DNA of 13,888 bases from Lachnospiraceae bacterium UBA3826 (GTDB lineage Bacteria > Bacillota > Clostridia > Lachnospirales > Lachnospiraceae): contig DGII01000125.1 of assembly GCA_002393095.1 (NCBI GenBank), positions 1 to 13,888 on the forward strand, in the 5' to 3' direction. The position numbers and the translations under genes are program-made. Position 1 is the stretch's first letter; each line of letters begins with the position of its first letter. The notes below the pieces were generated by a model that was not told where the DNA came from, did no database searches, and saw nothing but the letters and a program-made list of their open reading frames with translations. Positions 1 through 6,762 of this stretch are shown piece by piece.

Positions 1-1
1 A

Positions 2-250
2 TGGGAAGAGGCAGAGCATGCCGCTCATTTTGCAGAGCTTTTGGGTGAGGTTCTCACAGATTCCACCAAGAAGAATCTTGAGCTCAGAGCAGATGCCGAG
101 TATGGCGCTACACAGGGCAGAGCTGATCTTGCCAAGAAGGCTAAGGAGCTTAATCTTGATGCGATTCATGATATAGTTCATGAGATAGGACGTGATGAAG
201 CAAGACACGGCAAAGCATTCGCCGGACTTCTTAAGAGATATTTCGGATAA
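2..250 (+). CDS. Rubrerythrin (reverse-rubrerythrin/NADH peroxidase type), C-terminal part, 5' truncated
   Basis: Reading from base 2 gives about 82 residues of a ferritin-like di-iron four-helix domain. Two ExxH iron-ligand motifs are visible: EEAEH near the left edge and DEARH near the end. The protein ends in GKAFAGLLKRYFG. That ending, with no rubredoxin domain after the di-iron domain, fits the clostridial reverse rubrerythrins, in which rubredoxin is N-terminal; that part would lie outside the window. These cytoplasmic enzymes reduce hydrogen peroxide in anaerobes. The in-frame ATG at 41 is internal, because coding similarity continues upstream of it to the window edge. The stop is four bases from the stop of the convergent gene, and no terminator is visible between them. 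The family call is confident; the reverse subtype is inferred from the C-terminus only. Confidence 0.88.
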   Translation, partial: WEEAEHAAHFAELLGEVLTDSTKKNLELRADAEYGATQGRADLAKKAKELNLDAIHDIVHEIGRDEARHGKAFAGLLKRYFG

Positions 251-254
251 AAGC

Positions 255-632
255 TTAGTATTTACCAAGATAATCAGTGCCGGTGGTCGCGCGCATCTTA
301 GCTGTATAGGTGCCGGGATCATCGGCCATTTTCATCATGGTATCAAATCCGTACAAAGTCATCTTATACGGATTGTGCTTATTCTGTGCTTCGGCATTGT
401 CAAGCAGAGCCTTAAAATTATCTGTCTGCCATATGATTATATCGGCTATGGAGTAGCCCTCTATCGTATAAGTGCACGCATATGAACCATGGTTAAGATA
501 CCATATATATTCTTCTCTGATATCAGGGTGCTTATCCAGAGCTCTTAAGAACCTTTCACTATAGCCGGGATCGGTAATCTCAGCTCTTCTAACCATCTCT
601 TCCGTATATCTGTATAATTCTTCGTTATTCAT
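255..632 (-). CDS. Hypothetical protein, 125 aa
   Basis: I do not recognise the family. The product is a soluble, acidic, probably helical protein with no signal peptide or membrane segment. It begins MNNEELYRYTEEM and has a hydrophobic central stretch (IADIIIWQ) followed by a charged helix. The start at 632 is chosen because GGAG precedes it on the minus strand. A good promoter (668-695) also lies just upstream, and the longer reading from a TTG at 695 would begin inside the -35 box. The gene is convergent with rubrerythrin, four bases between the stops, and divergent from metN. Its codon use resembles that of its neighbours, so I see no sign of recent transfer. Its function is unknown. Confidence 0.72.
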   Translation of the reverse strand: MNNEELYRYTEEMVRRAEITDPGYSERFLRALDKHPDIREEYIWYLNHGSYACTYTIEGYSIADIIIWQTDNFKALLDNAEAQNKHNPYKMTLYGFDTMMKMADDPGTYTAKMRATTGTDYLGKY

Positions 633-667
633 ATACTCTCCGTATCCGGGAATCTGACTATGGGTCA

Positions 668-695
668 ATGATAGCACAGAGTCCGCTTTTTTCAA
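668..695 (-). promoter_or_regulatory. Promoter for the 125-aa hypothetical gene
   Basis: Read on the minus strand there is a -35 TTGAAA (690-695), a 16-bp spacer, and a -10 TATCAT (668-673). This places the transcription start near 661, about 30 bases before the ATG at 632. Its position supports the shorter start for that gene. It is a motif match only. Confidence 0.5.
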
Positions 696-719
696 ATCAT
701 AAAAAAATGAAAAAAGGTG

Positions 720-748
720 TTGACATATGGTAAAATGAGTAGTAATAT
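720..748 (+). promoter_or_regulatory. Promoter of metNIQ
   Basis: A perfect consensus -35 TTGACA (720-725), a 17-bp spacer, and a -10 TAATAT (743-748). The predicted start is near 755, giving a 5' leader of about 145 bases before metN. It is back to back with the promoter at 668-695. Confidence 0.75.
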
Positions 749-878
749 TTATTCATAACATTCCTAGAGAGATAGTAGGAAATATGAATAGAGAGCATCC
801 GTAAAATATAGGATTTACATGGATAGAAAATCTGCTAAAATTAGAAAGGTGTGAAAAACGGGAACGCCACAAGACTAA
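748..878 (+). promoter_or_regulatory. Potentially structured metN leader, class unassigned
   Basis: Three inverted repeats lie between the promoter and metN. The first pairs 750-757 with 783-790 (8 bp) and 761-766 with 776-781 (6 bp, TTCCTA/TAGGAA) around a 9-base loop. Its outer arm overlaps the -10 and start region, so it could act as DNA (an operator) rather than RNA. The second pairs 797-800 and 801-805 with 821-824 and 814-818. The third pairs 848-852 with 864-868 (GGUGU/ACGCC), enclosed by 841-844 with 875-878. I do not find the conserved cores of the SAM-I riboswitch or the T-box, the usual controls of methionine genes in Firmicutes. No terminator hairpin with a U-run is seen. The evidence is base pairing only. 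Confidence 0.35.
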
Positions 879-899
879 CAGGAAGAAAGGAGGTTGCTT

Positions 900-1913
900 A
901 TGGAAGAAGCAATCATCCGGATACAGAATGTCTCCAAGACCTTTGTTACAGCAGACAATGAAGTAGAGGCACTCAAGGGTATCAATCTTACTATTAACAA
1001 AGGAGATATCTACGGAATCATAGGAATGAGCGGAGCAGGTAAATCGACTCTGGTGCGGACGCTTAATTTCCTTGAGAAGCCTACAGAGGGAACGGTCATT
1101 ATTGAGGATAAGGACCTGTCGAAGCTTTCTGAGAAGGAGATAAGGAAGGTTCGAACAGAGATAGCTATGATCTTCCAGGGATTCAATCTCCTGATGCAGC
1201 GAAGTGTCATAGACAATATCTGCTTCCCCCTTGAGATAATAGGTACGCCTAAGGCAAAAGCAAGGGAGAGAGCAAGAGATCTGCTTAAAGTAGTAGGGCT
1301 GGAGAGTAAGGAGAAGGCTTACCCTTCGCAGTTATCGGGAGGTCAGAAGCAGAGAGTGGCCATAGCAAGAGCCCTTGCCACCAATCCCAAGATCCTTCTG
1401 TGTGATGAGGCAACAAGCGCTCTTGATCCGACCACTACCAAGGCCATCTTAGAGCTGCTTAAGGAGATCAATGAAAAATACGGTATCACGATAGTCATCA
1501 TCACACACGAGATGACGGTAGTGCAGGAGGTCTGCTCACACGTGGCCATCATAGATGAAGGTAATCTTGCGGAGCAGGGTACGGTAGAGGAGGTATTCTC
1601 ACATCCTAAGAGCAAGGCGGCCAAGAAGCTGGTATTCATGGTTAATCATTCGACACCTATCATGGACGGAAGAAGATGTGTCAGGATCACCTTCACTGAG
1701 AATTCGTCTTTCGAACCTGTCATAGCCAATATGGTGCTTGAATGCAATGCACCGGTCAACATCCTCTTAGCGGATACGCAGGATATAGGCGGCATCGCTC
1801 ACGGACAGATGATACTTCAGCTTCCGGAGGATGAAGCCCTGCAGGAGAAGATGATAAGCTACCTTAAGGACAGGAAGCTTAATGTGGAGGATGAGGATTG
1901 GCCGTGCGATTGA
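900..1913 (+). CDS. metN: Methionine ABC transporter ATP-binding protein MetN
   Basis: 337 aa. This is the cytoplasmic ATPase of the D/L-methionine importer; it works as a dimer under MetI. The motifs are complete: Walker A GMSGAGKST (42-50), Q-loop Gln93 in FQGFNLL, signature LSGGQ (145-149), Walker B ILLCDE (165-170), D-loop SALD and switch His203. The segment from about 250 to the end fits the regulatory NIL domain typical of MetN, which binds methionine and inhibits transport when the amino acid is plentiful. The ATG at 900 is chosen because AAAGGAGG (886-893) sits six bases before it; an in-frame TTG at 894 touches the ribosome site and is not usable. metI follows after 35 bases. The MetN call rests on the motifs, the NIL-type tail and the metI/metQ neighbours together. 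Confidence 0.93.
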   Translation: MEEAIIRIQNVSKTFVTADNEVEALKGINLTINKGDIYGIIGMSGAGKSTLVRTLNFLEKPTEGTVIIEDKDLSKLSEKEIRKVRTEIAMIFQGFNLLMQRSVIDNICFPLEIIGTPKAKARERARDLLKVVGLESKEKAYPSQLSGGQKQRVAIARALATNPKILLCDEATSALDPTTTKAILELLKEINEKYGITIVIITHEMTVVQEVCSHVAIIDEGNLAEQGTVEEVFSHPKSKAAKKLVFMVNHSTPIMDGRRCVRITFTENSSFEPVIANMVLECNAPVNILLADTQDIGGIAHGQMILQLPEDEALQEKMISYLKDRKLNVEDEDWPCD

Positions 1914-1948
1914 CAATTTTCGTACGAAGTGACTGAGGAGATACGATC

Positions 1949-2611
1949 ATGTGGAGCAAAGAAGTAACCAATATGATAATAGTGGGTGTGGGTCAGACGC
2001 TTACGATGACTCTGGTATCCACGATAATAGCTTATATAATAGGTCTGCCGCTTGGCATCGCACTTGTGGTAACGGCAGATGACGGGCTTAAGCCCAATAA
2101 GATAGTATACAAGATCCTTGATGTTGTAGTTAACATAACAAGGAGTATACCGTTCCTTATATTACTTATACTTATAATACCGGTCACAAGGTTTTTGGTG
2201 GGAAAATCCTACGGAACTGCAGGAACGATCCCTCCCCTTACTCTGGCAGCGGCACCGTTCATAGCGAGGATGGTTGAATCTTCATTAAGAGAAGTGGATT
2301 CGGGAGTGATAGAGGCCGCACAGAGCATGGGCGCCGATATATGGACCATAATATTCAAGGTGCTCATAGTGGAAGCAAGGACATCACTTATAGTCAATGC
2401 CACGATAGTACTGGGTACGGTGCTTGGTTATTCGGCCATGGCCGGAGCCGTGGGTGGCGGAGGCTTAGGCGATATAGCCATCAGATACGGATATCACAGA
2501 TATCAGACGGATATCATGATAGTCACAGTGGTCTTACTGGTATTACTTGTGCAGATCATGCAGGTCATCGGTACAAGGATAGCCAAGAAGATAGATAAGA
2601 GAAATGTGTAG
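1949..2611 (+). CDS. metI: Methionine ABC transporter permease MetI
   Basis: 220 aa, the usual length for MetI. It is an integral membrane protein with about five hydrophobic segments (roughly 10-40, 50-75, 85-105, 145-170 and 185-210). The EAA coupling motif that docks on MetN is visible from E122-A123-A124 with Gly128, followed by the typical IWTIIFKVLIVEA helix. A glycine-rich AGAVGGGGLG segment follows, characteristic of this permease group. GAGGAG (1935-1940) is eight bases before the ATG. The gene lies between metN and metQ on the same strand with short gaps, so it is almost certainly co-transcribed. Two MetI and two MetN subunits would form the transporter. Nothing is missing or truncated. 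Confidence 0.93.
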   Translation: MWSKEVTNMIIVGVGQTLTMTLVSTIIAYIIGLPLGIALVVTADDGLKPNKIVYKILDVVVNITRSIPFLILLILIIPVTRFLVGKSYGTAGTIPPLTLAAAPFIARMVESSLREVDSGVIEAAQSMGADIWTIIFKVLIVEARTSLIVNATIVLGTVLGYSAMAGAVGGGGLGDIAIRYGYHRYQTDIMIVTVVLLVLLVQIMQVIGTRIAKKIDKRNV

Positions 2612-2636
2612 GAAAGATGAAACGGAGGAGATTATT

Positions 2637-3452
2637 ATGAAAAAAAGATTATTAGCATTACTCAGTGTAACAGTGATCACCGCAGGACTCCTGACAGGCT
2701 GCGGCAGTAACGGAAGTGCGGATGATAAGACTATTAAGGTTGCTGCATCAGAGACACCTCATTCGGAGCTTTTGGAGCAGGTTAAGCCTATCCTTGAAAA
2801 GCAGGGCTATACTCTTGAGGTTACCGTATTCGATGATTATGTACAGCCCAACCTTGTAGTAGAGAGTGGAGAATTCGATGCCAACTACTTCCAGCATATA
2901 CCTTATCTCGAAAGCTTCAACGCAGAGAAGGGTACACATCTTGTCAATGCCGGCGGTATCCATTACGAGCCCTTCGGCATATATCCCGGCAAAGAGACGG
3001 ATCTTGCCAATATAGACGGTGCGACATTTGCCATACCTAACGATACGACCAACGAGGCAAGAGCACTTCTTCTTCTGCAGGATAACGGATACATCACACT
3101 TAAGGATGGTGTGGGGCTTGAGGCTACAGTCAATGATATCACTGATAACCCTCATAACCTTGAGTTCGTAGAAGTTGCAGCAGAACAGGTAACAAGGACA
3201 CTTCCGGATGTATCATTCGGTATCGTCAATGGTAACTATGCTATAGAAGCAGGTCTTTCAGTTGCTAATGACTCACTTGCATATGAGAGTGCGGATTCAG
3301 AGGCTGCCAAGACTTATGTGAATGTCATCGCTGTCAAGGAGGGCAACGAGAATTCAGACAAGATCAAGGCGCTTGTAGCAGCACTTAAGTCAGATGATAT
3401 CAAGAAGTACATCGAAGATAATTATGATGGTGGTGTTATTCCTTTTAACTAA
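2637..3452 (+). CDS. metQ: Methionine-binding lipoprotein MetQ (NlpA family)
   Basis: 271 aa. This is the substrate-binding component, anchored to the outer face of the membrane by a lipid on Cys22. The signal peptide MKKRLLALLS...LLTGC has a good lipobox (L19-T20-G21-C22). The mature part has the NlpA/MetQ landmarks: KVAASETPHSELLEQVKPILEKQGY near the start, VEVFDDY-like and ANYFQHIPYLESFN segments, IPNDTTNEARALLLLQ, and the terminal KYIEDNYDGGVIP. The ATG at 2637 is six bases after GGAGGAG (2624-2630). An upstream in-frame ATG at 2604 overlaps the end of metI and would put a charged stretch before the signal peptide, so I reject it. It is the last gene of the operon and is followed by a strong terminator. 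Confidence 0.93.
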   Translation: MKKRLLALLSVTVITAGLLTGCGSNGSADDKTIKVAASETPHSELLEQVKPILEKQGYTLEVTVFDDYVQPNLVVESGEFDANYFQHIPYLESFNAEKGTHLVNAGGIHYEPFGIYPGKETDLANIDGATFAIPNDTTNEARALLLLQDNGYITLKDGVGLEATVNDITDNPHNLEFVEVAAEQVTRTLPDVSFGIVNGNYAIEAGLSVANDSLAYESADSEAAKTYVNVIAVKEGNENSDKIKALVAALKSDDIKKYIEDNYDGGVIPFN

Positions 3453-3494
3453 GGGTTGAACATCTGACAGGATTTTGTCAGGGATTGGAATATA

Positions 3495-3528
3495 AAGCAG
3501 CCGGTTTGTATAAACCGGTTGCTTTTTT
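3495..3528 (+). terminator. Intrinsic terminator of metNIQ
   Basis: A 13-bp stem with a single G-U pair (3495-3507 with 3512-3524), GC-rich CCGG core, 4-base loop GTAT, running directly into six T residues (3523-3528). A smaller hairpin, CTGACA/TGTCAG (3464-3469 with 3476-3481), precedes it. Confidence 0.9.
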
Positions 3529-3576
3529 GTGCAAATTACACAAAACAAGAAAAAAATTTTTAATGGTTATTAACAA

Positions 3577-3605
3577 TTTACACTGACATGCTAGCATGTT
3601 ATTAT
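3577..3605 (+). promoter_or_regulatory. Promoter of the TRAP-uxu operon
   Basis: A -35 TTTACA (3577-3582), an exact 17-bp spacer, and a -10 TATTAT (3600-3605), giving a start near 3612 and a leader of about 77 bases before dctP. The spacer is almost wholly occupied by a 14-bp palindrome, listed separately. Confidence 0.72.
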
Positions 3606-3627
3606 CATATTACAACTAGCATGTTAG
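3586..3627 (+). promoter_or_regulatory. Candidate GntR-family operator (CTAGCATG repeats)
   Basis: The perfect palindrome ACATGCTAGCATGT (3586-3599) lies between -35 and -10. The 11-base word CTAGCATGTTA occurs at 3591-3601 and again at 3616-3626, 25 bp downstream and just past the predicted start. In all there are three copies of the CTAGCATG word: 3588-3595 in reverse, 3591-3598 and 3616-3623. This placement is what is expected for a repressor that blocks RNA polymerase. The likely reader is the GntR/FCD protein at the end of the same operon, whose family binds short palindromes of this kind. The pairing of protein and site is inference. Confidence 0.6.
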
Positions 3628-3688
3628 ATAATTATTTACAGCGCAGTTTAATTAACGAGTTTTCCAGAAAAAGGGAGGAAAGAAAAAA

Positions 3689-4795
3689 ATGAAGGCAAAG
3701 AAAATCATGTCAGTTATACTGGCAGGGGCAATGACATTATCACTTGCAGCCTGTGGACTGAGCAGTGCACCTGTAGCAGAAGCACCCGTAGCAGAGGCAC
3801 CGGCGGCAGAGGCACCTGCAGCAGAAGCACCCGCAGCAGAGGCGCCTGCAGCAGACGCAGCAGCAGCTAACGATCCCGCAGTTACACTTGTTATGGCAGA
3901 GGTCAACCCTCTTGATACCATTGTAGGACAGATGGATTCAAAGTTTAAGGAAGAGGTTGAGAAGCTTTCAGGTGGCTCTATAACAATAGATCTTCAGGCA
4001 TCAGGTGTTCTCGGATCAGAGAATGATGTTCTTGATTCTATTCTGGGCGGAGCAGGAACTATCCAGATGTCAAGAATCTCGGCTTTCGCACTTACGAGCT
4101 ATGGCGGAGAGAAGAGTAAGCTGCTCTCTATCCCTTATACATTCAAGGACAGAGATCATTTCTGGGCATTTGCCACATCTGATCTTGCACAGGAATTCCT
4201 TAACGAGCCCTCAGAGAAAGGTTCGGGAATCAGAGGTCTCTTCTACGGTGAGGAAGGTTTCCGTCACTTCTTCGGTGTTAAGCCCTTGGAGAGCATAGAC
4301 GATCTTGCAGGTTTGAAGATCAGAGTGTCTAATGATCCTGTTATGAACGGTATGGTAGAGGGACTTGGAAGTTCTCCTACAGTTGTAGACTTCGGTGAGC
4401 TTTATTCAGCACTTTCAAGCGGTGTTGTAGACGCAGCAGAGCAGCCTATAGCTAACTATAAGTCCAATGCATTCAACGAGGTAGCTAACAACCTTATACT
4501 TGACGGTCATACTCTTGGAGCAGTACAGGTTATCATTACCGATGAAGCATGGAATTCTCTTACACCCGCACAGCAGGATGCAATGATGGAAGCATCTAAG
4601 ATCGCTTCAGCATACTGCCGTGAGATATCTGAGGAAGCAGAGAATAAGGTACTTGATGAGCTTAAGGCAAGCGGATGTAACGTAGTAGAGGTTACAGACA
4701 AGACTCCCTGGCAGGAAGCCTGCAAGAAGGTCATAGAGGAGAATACAAGCGATCAGGCTGAGCTTTATCAGCAGATACTTGATTTTGCCAAGTAA
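3689..4795 (+). CDS. dctP: TRAP transporter substrate-binding lipoprotein (DctP family)
   Basis: 368 aa. It is an extracytoplasmic solute receptor that delivers an organic or sugar acid to the DctQM membrane unit. The signal peptide MKAKKIMSVILAGAMTLSLAAC carries a lipobox with Cys22. Next comes an Ala/Pro/Glu linker of six 5-residue units (27-56), then the DctP domain. Arg212 in GLKIRVS is the conserved arginine that, in this family, salt-bridges the substrate carboxylate. DVVDFGELYSAL-like and GVVDAAEQPIANY segments and SLTPAQQDAM are further DctP landmarks. AGGGAGG (3672-3678) precedes the ATG. It is the first gene after the operator-bearing promoter. With uxuA and uxuB downstream, a hexuronate or related acid is the probable ligand; which one cannot be read from the sequence. 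Confidence 0.92.
   Translation: MKAKKIMSVILAGAMTLSLAACGLSSAPVAEAPVAEAPAAEAPAAEAPAAEAPAADAAAANDPAVTLVMAEVNPLDTIVGQMDSKFKEEVEKLSGGSITIDLQASGVLGSENDVLDSILGGAGTIQMSRISAFALTSYGGEKSKLLSIPYTFKDRDHFWAFATSDLAQEFLNEPSEKGSGIRGLFYGEEGFRHFFGVKPLESIDDLAGLKIRVSNDPVMNGMVEGLGSSPTVVDFGELYSALSSGVVDAAEQPIANYKSNAFNEVANNLILDGHTLGAVQVIITDEAWNSLTPAQQDAMMEASKIASAYCREISEEAENKVLDELKASGCNVVEVTDKTPWQEACKKVIEENTSDQAELYQQILDFAK
3767..3856 (+). repeat. Six 15-bp tandem units encoding an APxAE linker
   Basis: Six consecutive 15-base units, each encoding Ala-Pro-(Val/Ala)-Ala-(Glu/Asp), form residues 27-56 of DctP just after the lipidated cysteine. Units differ at third codon positions, so the repeat is in part diverged. It makes a flexible acidic spacer between the membrane anchor and the binding domain. 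Confidence 0.85.
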
Positions 4796-4831
4796 TCATC
4801 ATAAGTAAATCACTATAGTAAAAATCACATT

Positions 4832-4865
4832 ACGGGCACAGTGCCAAAGAGGACTCTGTGCCCGT
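4832..4865 (+). other. Intercistronic stem-loop between dctP and dctQ
   Basis: A perfect 10-bp GC-rich stem, ACGGGCACAG (4832-4841) with CTGTGCCCGT (4856-4865), and a 14-base loop. No T-run follows, so it is not a standard terminator. Lying just after the binding-protein gene and 29 bases before the dctQ start, it may protect the dctP transcript 3' end or partly limit read-through. Confidence 0.65.
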
Positions 4866-4894
4866 TATGTATACACAATACAAAGGGGGCGCTT

Positions 4895-5449
4895 ATGCCG
4901 ATCGTATTCGAAAAAATAGACAAGTTAAAGCCGATGTACGACGCAGTATATAAAGTCGTATCCGTCATATGTAAGATATTGCTGATAGCGGACATACTTG
5001 TTGTGGCTTTTCAGGTGGCAGGACGATATATCCCGTTCATACCCGATCCTTCATGGACCGAGCAGGTGGTTCTGACATTGATGTCATATATGGCCGTTCT
5101 GTCAGCGGCACTGGCTATCAGGCGGGGTGCGCACATCAGGATGACAGCATTCGACAGATATCTTCCGAAGGGACTTTTGAAGGTGTTGGATCTGCTGTCG
5201 GATGTGGCAGTATTCGCCCTTGCTCTGATCATGATAGTCCAGGGATGGAAGTATGCGGTTCAGATTGGAGGAAAAGGCGTATACGAGAGTATGCCATGGC
5301 TTTCGAGATTCTGGATGTATTTTCCGGTAGCACTTGCCGGAGTTGCAATGCTGGTATTCGAGCTTGAAGCTATATATAATCATATCAAATCGTTATTTGT
5401 AAAAACTGAGGATAAAGAACAGGATAAGAAAGGAGATGAAAGCAAATGA
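4895..5449 (+). CDS. dctQ: TRAP transporter small membrane subunit (DctQ family)
   Basis: 184 aa. This is the small integral membrane subunit that pairs with DctM. About four hydrophobic segments are visible (roughly 19-42, 55-75, 95-120 and 133-157). The family's conserved stretch is present: WTEQVV, then SYMAVLSAALAIRRGAHIRM, then F-D-R-Y-L-P. The C-terminus is a charged cytoplasmic tail rich in Lys, Asp and Glu. The ATG at 4895 follows AAAGGGGG (4883-4889). A longer reading from a GTG at 4841 would run through the stem-loop and add a Cys-rich non-family extension, so I reject it. Its stop overlaps the dctM start in an ATGA, which implies translational coupling and matched subunit amounts. 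Confidence 0.9.
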   Translation: MPIVFEKIDKLKPMYDAVYKVVSVICKILLIADILVVAFQVAGRYIPFIPDPSWTEQVVLTLMSYMAVLSAALAIRRGAHIRMTAFDRYLPKGLLKVLDLLSDVAVFALALIMIVQGWKYAVQIGGKGVYESMPWLSRFWMYFPVALAGVAMLVFELEAIYNHIKSLFVKTEDKEQDKKGDESK

Positions 5450-6738
5450 CAGTAAATACACTTGCGATAACTGTTTTACTTGTCAGCTTTTTTGTCATGA
5501 TATTGCTTAGATTCCCGATAGCATATGCGGTTGCTTTGTCATCTGTATTCTGTCTGCTTGTTGAGGGGAATCCCCTTACATCTCTGTGTCAGTTCATGGT
5601 AAAAGGAATCAGCTCCTTCTCTCTGATGGCAGTCCCATTCTTCATTACCATGGGTGTGCTGATGGGTAAAGGAGGAATATCCGAGAAGCTGATAGCACTG
5701 GCTGATGCCTGTGTCGGATGGATGACGGGCGGTATGGCGATGGTTAATATCGTGGCATCATATTTCTTCGGCGGAATAAGCGGATCTGCGGCGGCCGATA
5801 CGGCATCACTCGGCTCGATCCTGATCCCGATGATGGAGGAGCAGGGATATGACAGAGATTTCTCGACGGCCGTAACCATTACTTCATCCTGTGAGGGACT
5901 CTTGGTTCCGCCATCACATAATATGGTCATATATGCCATGTCGGCAGGGGGAGTATCAGTCGGAGCGCTTTTCCTTGCAGGATATATACCGGGAGCGATC
6001 CTTGCAATATCTCTTATGATCGGATCATACATCATATCTAGGAGAAGGAAGTATCCCAAGGGATCTAAATTCTCCGTGAAGGCGCTTTTTAAGCAGATTG
6101 GTATATCCATATGGGCGCTCGCGGCGATCATCATCGTTGTAGTAGGAGTTGTGGGCGGTGTGTTCACGGCAACGGAATCGGCAGCCATAGCAGTTATATA
6201 CAGCCTTATTGTATCGGTATTCATATATAAGGGACTTGACTGGAAGGGCGTATGGAAGGCACTTGACGAATGTGTCAATACTCTTTCAATAGTACTTATC
6301 CTGATCGCAACATCAGCGGTATTCGGTAACTGTCTTACCAGACTTCATGTGCCGGATCTTGCATCCAAGGCTATCATCGGAATAAGCAATAATCCTTATG
6401 TAATAGCATTACTGCTTGATCTGATACTGCTTATACTCGGTTGTATCATGGATATGGCACCCATAATACTTATTGCCACACCCATACTTCTTCCCATAGC
6501 AACATCAGTAGGAATCACACCCATACAGTTTGGCATAATCATGATACTTAACTGTGGTATCGGATTACTGACACCTCCTGTCGGAGCTGTGTTATTCATT
6601 GGATCTGCTGTTTCCAAGCTGTCCATGGAGAAGGTTGTCAAGGCTACGCTGCCATTCTATCTGTGTATGATAGTCGCACTGTTAGTCATAACATTTATAC
6701 CGGAAGTCAGCATGTTCTTGCCGAACATGTTCAAATAG
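5446..6738 (+). CDS. dctM: TRAP transporter large membrane subunit (DctM family)
   Basis: 430 aa, standard length for the DctM family. It is the multi-spanning permease that moves the substrate in with sodium ions, fed by DctP. Hydrophobic helices run along almost the whole protein. Typical DctM stretches include RFPIAYAVALSS near the start, VPFFITMGVLMGKGGISEKLIALADACVGW, SGSAAADTASLGSILIP, EGLLVPPSHNMVIYA, GVFTATESAAIAVIY and LLTPPVGAVLF. The ATG overlaps the dctQ stop (ATGA). The next gene begins 24 bases after the stop. The gene is intact, with no frameshift visible. Confidence 0.94.
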   Translation: MTVNTLAITVLLVSFFVMILLRFPIAYAVALSSVFCLLVEGNPLTSLCQFMVKGISSFSLMAVPFFITMGVLMGKGGISEKLIALADACVGWMTGGMAMVNIVASYFFGGISGSAAADTASLGSILIPMMEEQGYDRDFSTAVTITSSCEGLLVPPSHNMVIYAMSAGGVSVGALFLAGYIPGAILAISLMIGSYIISRRRKYPKGSKFSVKALFKQIGISIWALAAIIIVVVGVVGGVFTATESAAIAVIYSLIVSVFIYKGLDWKGVWKALDECVNTLSIVLILIATSAVFGNCLTRLHVPDLASKAIIGISNNPYVIALLLDLILLILGCIMDMAPIILIATPILLPIATSVGITPIQFGIIMILNCGIGLLTPPVGAVLFIGSAVSKLSMEKVVKATLPFYLCMIVALLVITFIPEVSMFLPNMFK

Positions 6739-6762
6739 TACGCACATAGGGAGTGTTCATCT

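Noticed and set aside
755..893. SAM-I riboswitch or methionine T-box upstream of metN
   Set aside because: The conserved cores of neither element can be found and there is no terminator/antiterminator pair with a U-run.
894..899. TTG start of metN at 894
   Set aside because: It directly abuts the AAAGGAGG ribosome site; the ATG at 900 has proper spacing.
3464..3481. CTGACA/TGTCAG hairpin as the metQ terminator
   Set aside because: It has no T-run; the 13-bp hairpin at 3495-3528 is much better.
3652..3921. Minus-strand Ala/Gly/Ser-rich ORF across the start of dctP
   Set aside because: It is the antisense reading of the 15-bp repeat and signal peptide of dctP.
4841..4894. Upstream GTG start for dctQ
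   Set aside because: It would lie inside the stem-loop and add a Cys-containing extension not found in the family; the ATG at 4895 has a strong ribosome site.
5589..6278. Long minus-strand ORF (229 codons) inside dctM
   Set aside because: It is antisense to a clear DctM coding region, has no family signature and no ribosome site; it is a shadow of codon bias.
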